A stretch of 53,377 bases of DNA from Azospirillum humicireducens (GTDB lineage Bacteria; Pseudomonadota; Alphaproteobacteria; Azospirillales; Azospirillaceae). Made by a program: the position numbers and the translations under genes. The notes beneath the pieces were generated by a model, which worked only from the letters and a program-made list of their open reading frames with translations, ran no database searches and was not told the DNA's origin. Each line of letters opens with the position of its first letter. Positions within the stretch are counted from its first letter, which is position 1. Below, piece by piece: positions 28,796-37,374 of the stretch. Location of the stretch: positions 647,781-701,157 of the forward strand of contig NZ_CP028907.1 of assembly GCF_001639105.2 (NCBI RefSeq), read 5' to 3'.

Positions 28796-29689
28796 TCAGG
28801 ACATCGGATTGGCCGGCGGCTTCGGCATTTCCGGCAGCGGAATGAATTCACCACTGTCGAGGTCGGGCAGTTTCATCCGGCCGGCGCGCCAGTCGGCCTT
28901 GGCCTGCTCGATCCGCTCCTTCGACGAGGACACGAAGTTCCAGTCGATGAAGCGCCGTCCCAGCGCTTCGCCGCCGATGGCCATGACGATGGAGTGCGTG
29001 ACCGCGGTCAGCACCGCCGGATGGCCGGGGCCGAACACCGCCATCCGGCCGGCCTCGAAGCGCTGCCCCTCGGCCTCGACGGCTCCCGCCACCACATAGG
29101 CCGCCCGCTCCCATCCGCCGGCCGGCATCTCCACACTGGCGCCGGGGGCGAGATCCCAATGGATGTAGAACAGAGGCGAGTGGGTCTTCACCCCCGCCCT
29201 GGCACCGAACGCCTCGCCCGCCACCAGCCGGCCGCGCACGCCGCCCTCTTCGAAGACCGGCAGGTCGCCGGTGCCGTAGTGACTGAAGGCGGGATCGGTC
29301 TCCTCATCCGCTTCGGGCAGGGCGACCCAGGCCTGGATGCCATGCAACCGTCCACCCTCCATCCGGGCGCGCTCGAACCGTTCCGAATGGGTGATGCCGC
29401 GCCCGGCGGTCATCCAGTTCACCTCTCCCGGCCTGATCGCCTGTTCCGAGCCCACGCTGTCGCGGTGCATGATCTCGCCCTCGAACAGGTAGGTGACGGT
29501 GGACAGGCCGATGTGAGGGTGGGGGCGCACGTCGACGTCCCGCGGCAGGCCCGGCTGGAAATCGACCGGCCCCATATGGTCGAAGAAAACGAAGGGGCCG
29601 ACCATCCGCCGCTGAACGAAGGGCAGGACCCGCCCAACCTCGAATCCGCCAAGGCTCTTTCGGCGCTGCTCGATGACCTGTTCCAGCAT
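28796..29689 (-). CDS. Pirin-family bicupin protein
   Basis: The 297-residue protein has the pirin N-terminal cupin with the metal-binding HPHIGLSTVTYLFEG and the MTAGRGITHSE stretch, and a pirin C-terminal cupin (FEAGRMAVFGPG region). ATG 29689 is preceded by GGGAGGAA, while the longer frame is not supported. Pirins bind iron, and some degrade quercetin or modulate enzymes or transcription. It follows the heme-degrading monooxygenase gene by 41 bases on the same strand, so the two probably share a transcript. Confidence 0.92.
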   Translation of the reverse strand: MLEQVIEQRRKSLGGFEVGRVLPFVQRRMVGPFVFFDHMGPVDFQPGLPRDVDVRPHPHIGLSTVTYLFEGEIMHRDSVGSEQAIRPGEVNWMTAGRGITHSERFERARMEGGRLHGIQAWVALPEADEETDPAFSHYGTGDLPVFEEGGVRGRLVAGEAFGARAGVKTHSPLFYIHWDLAPGASVEMPAGGWERAAYVVAGAVEAEGQRFEAGRMAVFGPGHPAVLTAVTHSIVMAIGGEALGRRFIDWNFVSSSKERIEQAKADWRAGRMKLPDLDSGEFIPLPEMPKPPANPMS

Positions 29690-29730
29690 CGGATTCCTCC
29701 CGGCGGATGGTGTGGCGGCCCGACCTGCCG

Positions 29731-30057
29731 TCAAGCGTCCGGATTGCGCGGTACGGTCTGGATGACTTCGAAGCCTTCGAACTCCGGCGGCCCGACATAC
29801 AGCGGCTTGCGATTGCCGGCATTGCCATGGGCGGCGCGGAAGGCTTCCGACCGGGTCCAACCCTGGAAAGCGGCTTCCGATTCCCAAACGGTGTGGGAAG
29901 AGTAGAGCCGGTATTCCTCCCTGTCCGGTCCACGCAGCATATGGAATTCCACGAACCCCGGAACTTTGTGCAGATGGACCTCGCGGTTCAGCCAGACCTC
30001 CTCGAACTCCTGCTCCGCCCCGTGGCGGACCTTGAAGCGGTTCATCGCGATGAACAT
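29731..30057 (-). CDS. IsdG/HmoA-type heme-degrading (antibiotic-biosynthesis-fold) monooxygenase
   Basis: The 108-residue dimeric ABM-fold protein has the three residues known as the IsdG heme oxygenase triad in matching positions: Asn6, Trp67 and His77 (IsdG Asn7, Trp67, His77). The motifs W-x2-S-E-A-F-R-A-A-H and LYSSHTVWES are those of bacterial heme monooxygenases. The reaction would open heme and release iron. It is divergent from nothing and reads towards the pirin gene, on the strand opposite the TonB receptor block. The start ATG 30057 follows GGAAGGA. Confidence 0.85.
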   Translation of the reverse strand: MFIAMNRFKVRHGAEQEFEEVWLNREVHLHKVPGFVEFHMLRGPDREEYRLYSSHTVWESEAAFQGWTRSEAFRAAHGNAGNRKPLYVGPPEFEGFEVIQTVPRNPDA

Positions 30058-30227
30058 GCGGCATTCCTTCCCGGCGTTGTCGACAAGCCCAACCTTGGCG
30101 AGGAAAGAGGTTGGGATAGCGCCCCGGCAATCAACCCGGCAGGGGACCGAAAGCGCCGGAGATTCGTTAAGAAGCCTTAATAGACAAATATTTCAATATG
30201 ATGAGGTTGCACTTTGTTCCGGTGGAT

Positions 30228-30263
30228 GCCGCTGTGGGAGGCCGACCAACCTCCCGCAGCGGC
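30228..30263 (-). terminator. Hairpin after the LivK-type gene
   Basis: GCCGCTGTGGGAGG and CCTCCCGCAGCGGC pair almost perfectly (one mismatch) over an 8-base loop, just past the stop on the minus strand. No U tract follows. Confidence 0.65.
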
Positions 30264-30270
30264 GCTCCGG

Positions 30271-31380
30271 TTACTTCTGGGCGACCATCTTGGGCTGGCC
30301 GTTGTTCCAGACATACATCACATAGTTCGGCTTGGTGATGTCGCCCTTCTTATCGAACTCGACCGCGCCGACGACGGTGTCATAGCTGCCGGAATGCAGC
30401 GCGGTGGACAGCTTCTTCCCGTCGGTGCTGCCGGCCTTCTGCAGGCCCTGGGCAATCACCTGCACCGCAGCGTAGCTGTAGAAGGCAAAGTTGCCCGGCT
30501 CCGGCAGACCGGCCGACTTGAAGGAGGCGATCAGTTCCTGCGCCTTGGGATCGCTGGCGGCCGACGGGCTGTCGGTGTAGAGCGTGCCCTCGCCCGCCGG
30601 ACCGGTGATCGCCCAATATTCCTGGTTGTTCAGGCCGTCGCCGGCGATGAACTGCGGCTTCAGCCCCTGCTCCTGCGCCTGACGGACGATCAGCCCCAGT
30701 TCCGGGTGATAGCCGCCGTAATAGACGGCATCGATCTTCTTGTCCTTCAGGGCGGTGATCAGCGCCGAGAAGTCGCGCTCCCCGGCGGTGACGGAACCGC
30801 GGTAGGCGACCTTGCCGCCGGCCTTCTCCAGCGTCTCGACCACGACGTCGGCCAGCCCCTTGCCGTAGGCCTGCTTGTCGTCGAGCACCGCGACATTCTT
30901 GCCCTTGAAGGTCTCGGCCAGATATTTGCCGGCGACCAGGCCCTGCTGGTCGTCGCGACCGCAGACGCGGAAGATGTTCGGGTGGCCCTTGGCGGTCAGC
31001 AGCGGGTTGGTGGCGGTCGGGGTGACCATCACCACGCCTTCCTCCTGGTAGACGTCGGCCGCCGGGATGCTGGCGCCGGAGCACAGATGGCCGACGACAG
31101 CCGCGACCTGATCGCGGACGAACTGGTTGGCGACCGCCACCGCCTGCCGCGGATCGCAGGCATCGTCACCCACCTTCAGCACCAGCTTCTGGCCCAGCAC
31201 GCCGCCCTTGGCGTTGATGTCCGCGATCGCCTGCTTGGCGCCGTACACCGACTGCTCGCCCAGCGCCGCCACCGGACCGGTGGTCGCCGTGCCGAGTCCG
31301 ATCACGATGTCTGCCTGCGCCGTGCCGAAGCCGGCCAGCAGCGCCGTCGCGCTGACGAAGGAAAGGACGGTGAGACGCAT
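30271..31380 (-). CDS. Branched-chain amino-acid-type ABC transporter substrate-binding protein
   Basis: The 369-residue periplasmic protein has a Sec signal peptide (MRLTVLSFVSATALLAGFGTAQA). A LivK/BraC fold follows, with IGLGTATTGPVAALGEQSVYG, DINAKGGVLGQKL, VVGHLCSGASIPAADVYQEEG and FRVCGRDDQQG. The Cys pair that holds the first lobe is visible (DACDPR and GHLCSG). Start ATG 31380 has CCAGGAGAAA upstream. The permease and ATPase genes (livHMGF) are not beside it, so it may work with a transporter encoded elsewhere. The ligand is probably a branched-chain or related amino acid; this is not certain. Confidence 0.92.
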   Translation of the reverse strand: MRLTVLSFVSATALLAGFGTAQADIVIGLGTATTGPVAALGEQSVYGAKQAIADINAKGGVLGQKLVLKVGDDACDPRQAVAVANQFVRDQVAAVVGHLCSGASIPAADVYQEEGVVMVTPTATNPLLTAKGHPNIFRVCGRDDQQGLVAGKYLAETFKGKNVAVLDDKQAYGKGLADVVVETLEKAGGKVAYRGSVTAGERDFSALITALKDKKIDAVYYGGYHPELGLIVRQAQEQGLKPQFIAGDGLNNQEYWAITGPAGEGTLYTDSPSAASDPKAQELIASFKSAGLPEPGNFAFYSYAAVQVIAQGLQKAGSTDGKKLSTALHSGSYDTVVGAVEFDKKGDITKPNYVMYVWNNGQPKMVAQK

Positions 31381-31592
31381 AATATTTCTCCTGGGATGAC
31401 CATTTTGCGCCGGTCCACGTCCAACGGCCCCGGCGCATTCCCATTTCTGACCCAAGCGACAGGATTTTGAAAGCGCGATCATGGGTGTCGCAGCGCTCTC
31501 ATCCCCCCCGCGACCGTTCGTCGCCATCCAGATATGTCTCACTATATGGCATCATACAAAATTATTTGACACACTTTGGGGCATGCGCGAGC
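31381..31592. promoter_or_regulatory. Divergent promoter region between LivK-type gene and IclR operon
   Basis: The AT-rich stretch at 31540-31575 contains TATG-GCAT-CATA, a short inverted repeat that could bind the IclR-type regulator, and a TTGACA near 31566. At its right edge GCATGC occurs twice with a 4-base spacer (31581-31596), across one of the two possible IclR starts. No consensus promoter pair could be fixed. Confidence 0.4.
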
Positions 31593-32435
31593 ATGCGAAA
31601 AACAACGGTAGCCAAACAAATCATGGGCGGAATCATCCAAGCGACCGAGCAGGAGTCCGAGGGCGGCAAGCCGCAAGGCACCGGAACCCAAACCCTGCTG
31701 CGCGGACTGGCATTGCTGGAATGCGTGGCTGCCGGCATCGGCGACGTGAAGGGAATCGCAGCGCGTCTGGGCACCCCGCGCAGCACCACCCACCGCATGC
31801 TCGTCAGCCTCGTGGGGGAAGGGTATCTCCATCACATCCCCTACAAGGGCTATCTGCTGGGCCCGAAGCTGATCCAGCTGGGGATGAAGGCGCTGGAGCA
31901 GCGTCCCCTGGTCGCCGTCGCCCGCCCGCATATCGAGGCGCTGGCACAGGCCACCGGCGACACCGTCCATCTTGGCGTCGAGGACAACGGCGAGGTCTTC
32001 TATCTCGACAAGATTCCCGGCACCCGGGGGCTGGAGATGCGGTCCCGCACGGGACAGCGCATGCCCATTGCCTCCACCGGACTGGGCAAGGCGCTGATGC
32101 TGGCCATGCCGCGCGCGCGCTGGGCCGAATTGCACGCGTTGCTCAGTTCCCCCGGCGCGCCCGCCGACCGGCCGCGTCCCGCAGACTGGCCGCAGTTCGA
32201 AAAGCAACTGAACCGCTATGTCGCCCAGGGATGGGCCAAGGATTTGGAAGAGAACGAACTCGGCATCCGTTGCGTCTCCGCACCGGTACGCGATGGCCGG
32301 AATCTGGTGGTGGCGGCGATCAGCGTCGCCAGCGCCGTCCCTTACATGCCAGACGACCGCATGGACACTCTGGGACCGCTGGTCCGTGCCACGGCGGACG
32401 CGATATCCAAGGATCTGGGATGGATCGCACCATGA
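31593..32435 (+). CDS. IclR-family transcriptional regulator of a sugar-acid operon
   Basis: The product is about 280 residues. The N-terminal winged helix (TLLRGLALLECVA...VKGIAARLGTPRSTTHRMLVSLVGEGYL) is followed by the effector domain (VHLGVEDNGEVFYLDKIPG, IASTGLGKALML, GIRCVSAPVRD). ATG 31593 is one choice; ATG 31623 is equally possible because neither has a strong ribosome site. Its stop overlaps the dgoK start (ATGA), which ties it to that pathway. The effector is probably a sugar acid or KDPGal. Confidence 0.9.
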   Translation: MRKTTVAKQIMGGIIQATEQESEGGKPQGTGTQTLLRGLALLECVAAGIGDVKGIAARLGTPRSTTHRMLVSLVGEGYLHHIPYKGYLLGPKLIQLGMKALEQRPLVAVARPHIEALAQATGDTVHLGVEDNGEVFYLDKIPGTRGLEMRSRTGQRMPIASTGLGKALMLAMPRARWAELHALLSSPGAPADRPRPADWPQFEKQLNRYVAQGWAKDLEENELGIRCVSAPVRDGRNLVVAAISVASAVPYMPDDRMDTLGPLVRATADAISKDLGWIAP

Positions 32436-33445
32436 CCTCCTCCGCCGACACCACCACCGAACCGGCACTGATCGCGCTGGACTGGGGGACGTCGAGCCTG
32501 CGCGGCTTCCTGATGGACGGCGGCGCGCGCGTGCTTGCCGAACGGGCGACCGCCCACGGCATCCAGAACCTGCCGCAACCCGGCCCCGCCGGATTCGACG
32601 CCGCATTGGCCGCCCTCTGCGGAGACTGGCTGGATGCGCATCCCGGCTTGCCGGTGGTGGCCGGCGGCATGGTCGGCAGTGCCCAGGGATGGGTCGAGGC
32701 CCCCTATGTCGCCACTCCCGCCGATGCGACGACCCTGGCCGACCGGGCGGCGCGGGTCGAGACGGCATCCGGCCGCCCCATCCTGATCGCCCCCGGTGTT
32801 CTGCACGACCCGGCCGGTGCGCCCCCCGACGTGATGCGTGGGGAGGAGATCCAGATTGCCGGCGCGCTGGCCGAGAATGCCGACTGGGCGCGGAACGCCT
32901 GCATCGCCATGCCCGGCACCCATTCCAAATGGGTCCGCGTCAGCGACGGGCGCATCGCCGCCTTCTCCTCCTACATGACGGGGGAGCTGTTCGCGGTCCT
33001 GAAGACCCATTCGCTGCTCGGCCGCCTGATGCCCGCCGACCGCGAGGCGTCGCCGGAGGATGAGGCCGCTGCCTTCGCCGTCGGTATCCGTGCCGCGCAG
33101 TCCGCCGGTCCCGGCGACCTGCCGCACCAGCTGTTCGCCACCCGCACGCTGGGCCTGACCGGGCGCATGCCGGCGGAGGCGCTGGCCCATTACCTGTCGG
33201 GCCTGCTGATCGGGCACGAGCTGCGCTCCGGCCTTGCGCTGCTGGCGGAAATGCCGGCGGGCACGCCGCTGCTGCTGATCGGCGCCCCGGCTCTGTGCAG
33301 CCGTTATGGCCGCGGGCTCGCGGCCTTCGGCGTCACCCCCTCGGCACAACTGGGCAATACCGCCCCGCGCGGCCTGTTCCAATTCGCCACCGCGGCCGGA
33401 CTGCTTCCGATTGGAACCGCCGCCAACACGATGAGCGCGCCATGA
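32432..33445 (+). CDS. dgoK: 2-dehydro-3-deoxygalactonokinase
   Basis: The 337-residue kinase phosphorylates 2-keto-3-deoxy-D-galactonate in the De Ley-Doudoroff pathway. The N-terminal DWGTSSLRGFLMD phosphate-binding motif and the central MPGTHSKWVRVSDGRI with SSYMTGELFAVL are those of the DGOK family. It overlaps both the IclR stop and the dgoA start by ATGA, so the three are translationally coupled. Confidence 0.94.
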   Translation: MTSSADTTTEPALIALDWGTSSLRGFLMDGGARVLAERATAHGIQNLPQPGPAGFDAALAALCGDWLDAHPGLPVVAGGMVGSAQGWVEAPYVATPADATTLADRAARVETASGRPILIAPGVLHDPAGAPPDVMRGEEIQIAGALAENADWARNACIAMPGTHSKWVRVSDGRIAAFSSYMTGELFAVLKTHSLLGRLMPADREASPEDEAAAFAVGIRAAQSAGPGDLPHQLFATRTLGLTGRMPAEALAHYLSGLLIGHELRSGLALLAEMPAGTPLLLIGAPALCSRYGRGLAAFGVTPSAQLGNTAPRGLFQFATAAGLLPIGTAANTMSAP

Positions 33446-34095
33446 TCGAGCTTTCGCTATCCGCCCGCTTCGATGCGGCTTTCTCCGCCCTGCCCCTGGT
33501 GGCGATCCTGCGCGGCCTGACCCCGCCGGAGGCGGAGCCGGCGGCGGCGGCACTCTACCAGGCGGGATTCCGGCTGATCGAGGTGCCGCTGAACTCGCCC
33601 GATCCGTTCGACAGCATCGCCGCCATCCGCAGCAGCCTGCCGTCCGACGCATTGGTCGGGGCCGGCACGGTGCTGACGCTGGATGCCGTGGACCGGCTGT
33701 CCGCCATCGGTGCCGATCTGGTGGTGATGCCGCATGCCGACACCGCGATCATCCGTGCCGCCAAATCGCGCTCGATGGCCTGCACCCCTGGCGTCGCCAC
33801 CGCAACGGAAGCCTTCGCGGCACTCGCCGCCGGAGCCGACGCGCTGAAGCTGTTCCCCGCCGAACAAATCCCCCCGGCCGTGGTGAAGGCTCTGCGCGCC
33901 GTCATTCCGCACAGCGTGCGTCTGCTGCCGGTCGGCGGCATCACGCCCGATACCATGCAGCCCTTCCGCGCCGCCGGCGCTTCCGGCTTCGGCCTCGGTT
34001 CGGCGCTCTACAGCCCTGGCATGCCGGTGGCCGATATCGCAGTCCGTGCGAAGCGCTTCGCCCAGGCCTGGGCGGAAGGATCGTCCAGCCGCTGA
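33442..34095 (+). CDS. dgoA: 2-dehydro-3-deoxy-6-phosphogalactonate aldolase
   Basis: The 217-residue class I aldolase splits KDPGal into pyruvate and glyceraldehyde 3-phosphate. It has the KDPG-aldolase family residues Arg24 (ILRG), Glu47 (IEVPLNSP) and the Schiff-base Lys136 (ALKLFPAE), with GAGTVL and TPGVATATEA between. The close fit with dgoK and the IVPL-N-SP segment favour the galactonate enzyme over Eda. A sugar-acid dehydratase (dgoD) is not in the window. Confidence 0.93.
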   Translation: MIELSLSARFDAAFSALPLVAILRGLTPPEAEPAAAALYQAGFRLIEVPLNSPDPFDSIAAIRSSLPSDALVGAGTVLTLDAVDRLSAIGADLVVMPHADTAIIRAAKSRSMACTPGVATATEAFAALAAGADALKLFPAEQIPPAVVKALRAVIPHSVRLLPVGGITPDTMQPFRAAGASGFGLGSALYSPGMPVADIAVRAKRFAQAWAEGSSSR

Positions 34096-34166
34096 TCGCC
34101 ATCCCTTTTTCTGATCGTCGCCTTTCAACGACCGGCGCACAAGCCGGCACACCCAGAGGGAATGCC

Positions 34167-35156
34167 ATGAAGATCTCCACTCGCCTGACCCGTACCGTTC
34201 TGACGGCCGGCCTGTCCGCCGGCATGCTGTTCACCGGAGCCGCGACCCTCTCCGGCGCCGCCCTGGCCGCCGACTATCCGGCGAAGCCCGTCGAGCTGAT
34301 CGTCCCCTATGCCGCCGGCGGCGGCACCGACCTCGTCGCCCGCGCCTTCGCCGATGCGGCCAAGAAGCAGCTGCCGCAGTCGATGGGCGTGGTGAACAAG
34401 ACCGGCGGCGGCGGCGCGGTCGGCCTGACCGAGATCATGGCCGCCCGTCCCGACGGCTACAAGATCGGCATGGGCACGGTGGAGATCACCCTGCTGCCGC
34501 ATATGGGCGTCGCCCGCTTCACGGTGGAGGATTTCACCCCGATCGCCCGCCTGAATGCGGAGCCGAGCGCCATCACCGTCAAGGCCGACGCGCCTTGGAA
34601 GACGGTGGAGGAGTTCCTGGAGCATGCCAAGGCCAACCCCGGCAAGGTGCGCATCGGCAATTCGGGCACCGGCGCCATCTGGCATCTCGCGGCCGAGGCG
34701 CTGGAGGAGAAGACCGGCACGACCTTCAACCATGTGCCGTTCGACGGCGCCAACCCGGCCGTGACCTCGCTGTTGGGCGGTCATATCGAAGCGGTGTCGG
34801 TCAGCCCGGCCGAGGTGTCGAGCCAGCTCGCCGCCGGCCAGCTGCGCATGCTCGCCGTGATGGCCGAGCAGCGCAGCAAGACCTTCCCGGATGTGCCGAC
34901 GCTGAAGGAAAAGGGCATCGACCTGTCCGTCGCCACCTGGCGCGGCATCGTGGTGCCGAAGAAGACGCCGGCCGCGGTGGTCGACACCCTGCGCACCGCC
35001 AGCAAGGCCGCGGCGGAGGATCAGGCCTTCCGCGATCAACTGGCCAAGATGAACTTGACCTGGGCCTATGCCGACGGTCCCGAGTTCGGTCAGGCCATGC
35101 AGAAGGACAATGCCTTCTTCAAGGATCTGATGACCAAGCTGGGCATGGCGAAGTAA
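34167..35156 (+). CDS. Tripartite tricarboxylate transporter substrate-binding protein (TctC family)
   Basis: The 329-residue periplasmic protein has a signal peptide ending in GAALAA (residues ~1-35). The Bug/TctC fold follows, with YPAKPVELIVPYAAGGGTDLVARAF, NKTGGGGAVGLTEI, MLAVMAEQRSKTFPDVPTLKEKGIDL and TWRGIVVPKKTP. It captures a carboxylate in the periplasm for the TctAB channel. The operon begins with KDPGal genes, so a sugar acid is a better guess than citrate. AGAGGGAATG precedes the start. Confidence 0.94.
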   Translation: MKISTRLTRTVLTAGLSAGMLFTGAATLSGAALAADYPAKPVELIVPYAAGGGTDLVARAFADAAKKQLPQSMGVVNKTGGGGAVGLTEIMAARPDGYKIGMGTVEITLLPHMGVARFTVEDFTPIARLNAEPSAITVKADAPWKTVEEFLEHAKANPGKVRIGNSGTGAIWHLAAEALEEKTGTTFNHVPFDGANPAVTSLLGGHIEAVSVSPAEVSSQLAAGQLRMLAVMAEQRSKTFPDVPTLKEKGIDLSVATWRGIVVPKKTPAAVVDTLRTASKAAAEDQAFRDQLAKMNLTWAYADGPEFGQAMQKDNAFFKDLMTKLGMAK

Positions 35157-35226
35157 CGCCGGGCCGACTCCGCGCCCTGGCGGTTCACCGCCGGGGTGCG
35201 CCTTCATCGGTTGAGGAGACCGGACC

Positions 35227-35763
35227 ATGAGCAACCCGCCCGCCGGGAGCGAACGCCCCGGCTCCAGCGACGATACCGGCAACGCCATGCCGTTGACGAC
35301 GAAGATCGCCAATCTCGTGATCTCCGTCGTGCTGATCGCCATCGCGGCTTCGGCCATCGCAGCGACCGGCGATTTCCCCAGAAGCATGCTGGCGACCGAC
35401 GTCGGCGCCGCCCGCTTCCCGATCATCCATGCGGGCGCGCTGATCCTGCTGTGCCTGATCCTGATCGCCAACACCCTGCGTACGCCCACCGCCCCGACTG
35501 CCACCGCAAAGGCACAGATCGGGATCGCCGGCTATGCCGGGGTCGCCCTGGGCATGCTGGCGACCGCCGGCTGCATCGTCGCAATGGAGTATGTCGGCTA
35601 CGGCGTGGCCACCGCCGTCTACATGGCCGTGATCATGGCGCTGATGGGGCAGCGCAGCCCGATCTGGAACCCCGTGCTGGCGGTCGGCGTGACGGCGCTG
35701 GTCTATGGCGTCTTCCACTATGCGCTTCAGGTGCCGTTGCCGGTGGGGAGCTTGTTCGAATGA
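35227..35763 (+). CDS. Tripartite tricarboxylate transporter small membrane subunit (TctB family)
   Basis: The 178-residue protein has a hydrophilic N-terminus (~20 residues) and four hydrophobic segments at about 28-48, 65-83, 98-120 and 128-165. FPRSMLATDVGAARFP fits the TctB loop. It lies between tctC and tctA in the usual order, with TGAGGAGACC upstream. Confidence 0.9.
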   Translation: MSNPPAGSERPGSSDDTGNAMPLTTKIANLVISVVLIAIAASAIAATGDFPRSMLATDVGAARFPIIHAGALILLCLILIANTLRTPTAPTATAKAQIGIAGYAGVALGMLATAGCIVAMEYVGYGVATAVYMAVIMALMGQRSPIWNPVLAVGVTALVYGVFHYALQVPLPVGSLFE

Positions 35764-35814
35764 CCAGCCCCACCCTTTTCATGGCCGCACCGTATGTCAT
35801 GGAGGACCGCCGCC

Positions 35815-37341
35815 ATGTATGAATTTGATCTTCTGATGAATGGATTCGCCACGCTGGCGGCGAATCCGCTCGCTATTTTCCTGTCGCTGGTCGGCGTCAC
35901 GCTCGGAATCATCATCGGCGCTCTGCCCGGCCTGACGGCCACCATGGGTGTCGCCATCCTGCTGCCCTTCACCTTCGGCATGGATCCGGTATCCGGTCTG
36001 CTGATGATCTCCGGCGTCTTCTTCGGCGGCGTCTATGGTGGCTCGGTGACGGCGATCCTGCTGCGCATTCCCGGCACCCCGGCCGCCGCCGCCACGGCGA
36101 TGGATGGGTTCGAACTGACGAAGAAGGGCATGGCCGGCGTGGCGCTGGGCACCGCCACCCTGTCATCCTTCCTCGGCGGCACGGCAAGCATCGTCGTCCT
36201 GATCTTCATGGCTCCGCTCCTGGCCGGTTTTGCGTTGAAGTTCAGTGCGTCCGAGAGTTTCGCGCTCGCCGTCTTCGGCCTGAGCATCATCGCCAGCATT
36301 TCCGGCCGTTCGGTGATCAAGGGGTTGATCGCCGGCTTCCTGGGACTGCTGATCGCCACGGTGGGCATGGACCCGATGGACGGATTCCCCCGCTTCACCG
36401 GCGGCTATACCGAGCTGTTCAACGTCCCCTTCATTCCGGTGATGATCGGCCTGTTCGCCGCCGCCGAAGCCTTCAAGTCGCTGGAGGATCCGAAGGTCCG
36501 CCTTGGCATGGCCGCGGCGCTGGGCCGCATCATTCCTGAATGGGCGACCTACCGTCGCCTTTTGGGAACAGTTGCGCGCTCCACCGGCCTCGGTGTCGTG
36601 ATCGGCATCATCCCCGGTGCCGGCGCCGACATCGCCGCCTATGTCGCCTACAACGAGGCCAAGCGGTTCAGCAAGACGCCGGAGAATTACGGCAAGGGCG
36701 AGTTGGCCGGTGTCGCCGCCTGCGAGGCCGGCGCCAACGGCTGCACCGGCGGCGCGCTTCTGACCATGCTGACGCTGGGCATTCCCGGCGACGCCGTCAC
36801 CGCTGTGATGCTGGGCGCGCTGACGCTGCAGGGGCTGCAGCCGGGACCGCTGCTGTTCAAGGAACATGCGGAACTGGTGTTCACCCTGTTCGCCGGCATG
36901 CTGTTCTGCTACGTCGCCATGCTGGTGATCGGGCTGGGGCTGCTGCGCGTCATGGGACGCGTCCTGCAGATGCCGAAGTCGGTGCTGACTCCGGTGATCC
37001 TGGTCCTGTGCATCGTCGGCACCTATGCCATCAACAACAGCCTGTTCGACATCGGCATCATGCTGGCCGCCGGCGTCGCCGGCTACTTCATGCAGAAGTG
37101 GGACTTCCCGGCTTCGCCGGTGGTGCTGGCGCTGATCATGGGCCCGATGGCGGAGGCCAACTTCCGTCGCGCCCTATCGCTGTCGGGCGGAAGCTATGAC
37201 TTCCTCTACACCCGGCCGATCACCGTCGTGCTGCTGACCATCGCCATCCTGACCCTGTTCCTGCCGCTGGTGAAGCGTTGGCGCAGCCATCGGCAGGAAA
37301 CCCGCCGGACCGATGCCTCCAGCCGGCTGAATCAAGCCTGA
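35815..37341 (+). CDS. Tripartite tricarboxylate transporter large permease subunit (TctA family)
   Basis: The 508-residue protein has about twelve membrane segments. The conserved TctA motifs LGIIIGALPGLTATMGVAILLPFTF (near residue 28) and the repeat VVIGIIPGAGADIAAYVAYNEAKRFSK (near 260), with GGALLTMLTLGIPGDAVTAVMLGAL, are clear. ATG 35815 with GGAGGACC upstream is chosen over the upstream frame. The SDR gene follows after 33 bases. Confidence 0.96.
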   Translation: MYEFDLLMNGFATLAANPLAIFLSLVGVTLGIIIGALPGLTATMGVAILLPFTFGMDPVSGLLMISGVFFGGVYGGSVTAILLRIPGTPAAAATAMDGFELTKKGMAGVALGTATLSSFLGGTASIVVLIFMAPLLAGFALKFSASESFALAVFGLSIIASISGRSVIKGLIAGFLGLLIATVGMDPMDGFPRFTGGYTELFNVPFIPVMIGLFAAAEAFKSLEDPKVRLGMAAALGRIIPEWATYRRLLGTVARSTGLGVVIGIIPGAGADIAAYVAYNEAKRFSKTPENYGKGELAGVAACEAGANGCTGGALLTMLTLGIPGDAVTAVMLGALTLQGLQPGPLLFKEHAELVFTLFAGMLFCYVAMLVIGLGLLRVMGRVLQMPKSVLTPVILVLCIVGTYAINNSLFDIGIMLAAGVAGYFMQKWDFPASPVVLALIMGPMAEANFRRALSLSGGSYDFLYTRPITVVLLTIAILTLFLPLVKRWRSHRQETRRTDASSRLNQA

Positions 37342-37374
37342 CAAACAAAGCCTGATAACGAGGAATAGACAGCC

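Noticed and set aside
29731..30057. Antibiotic biosynthesis enzyme
   Set aside because: The ABM fold is shared, but the Asn-Trp-His triad and iron context favour heme degradation, and no biosynthetic cluster is present.
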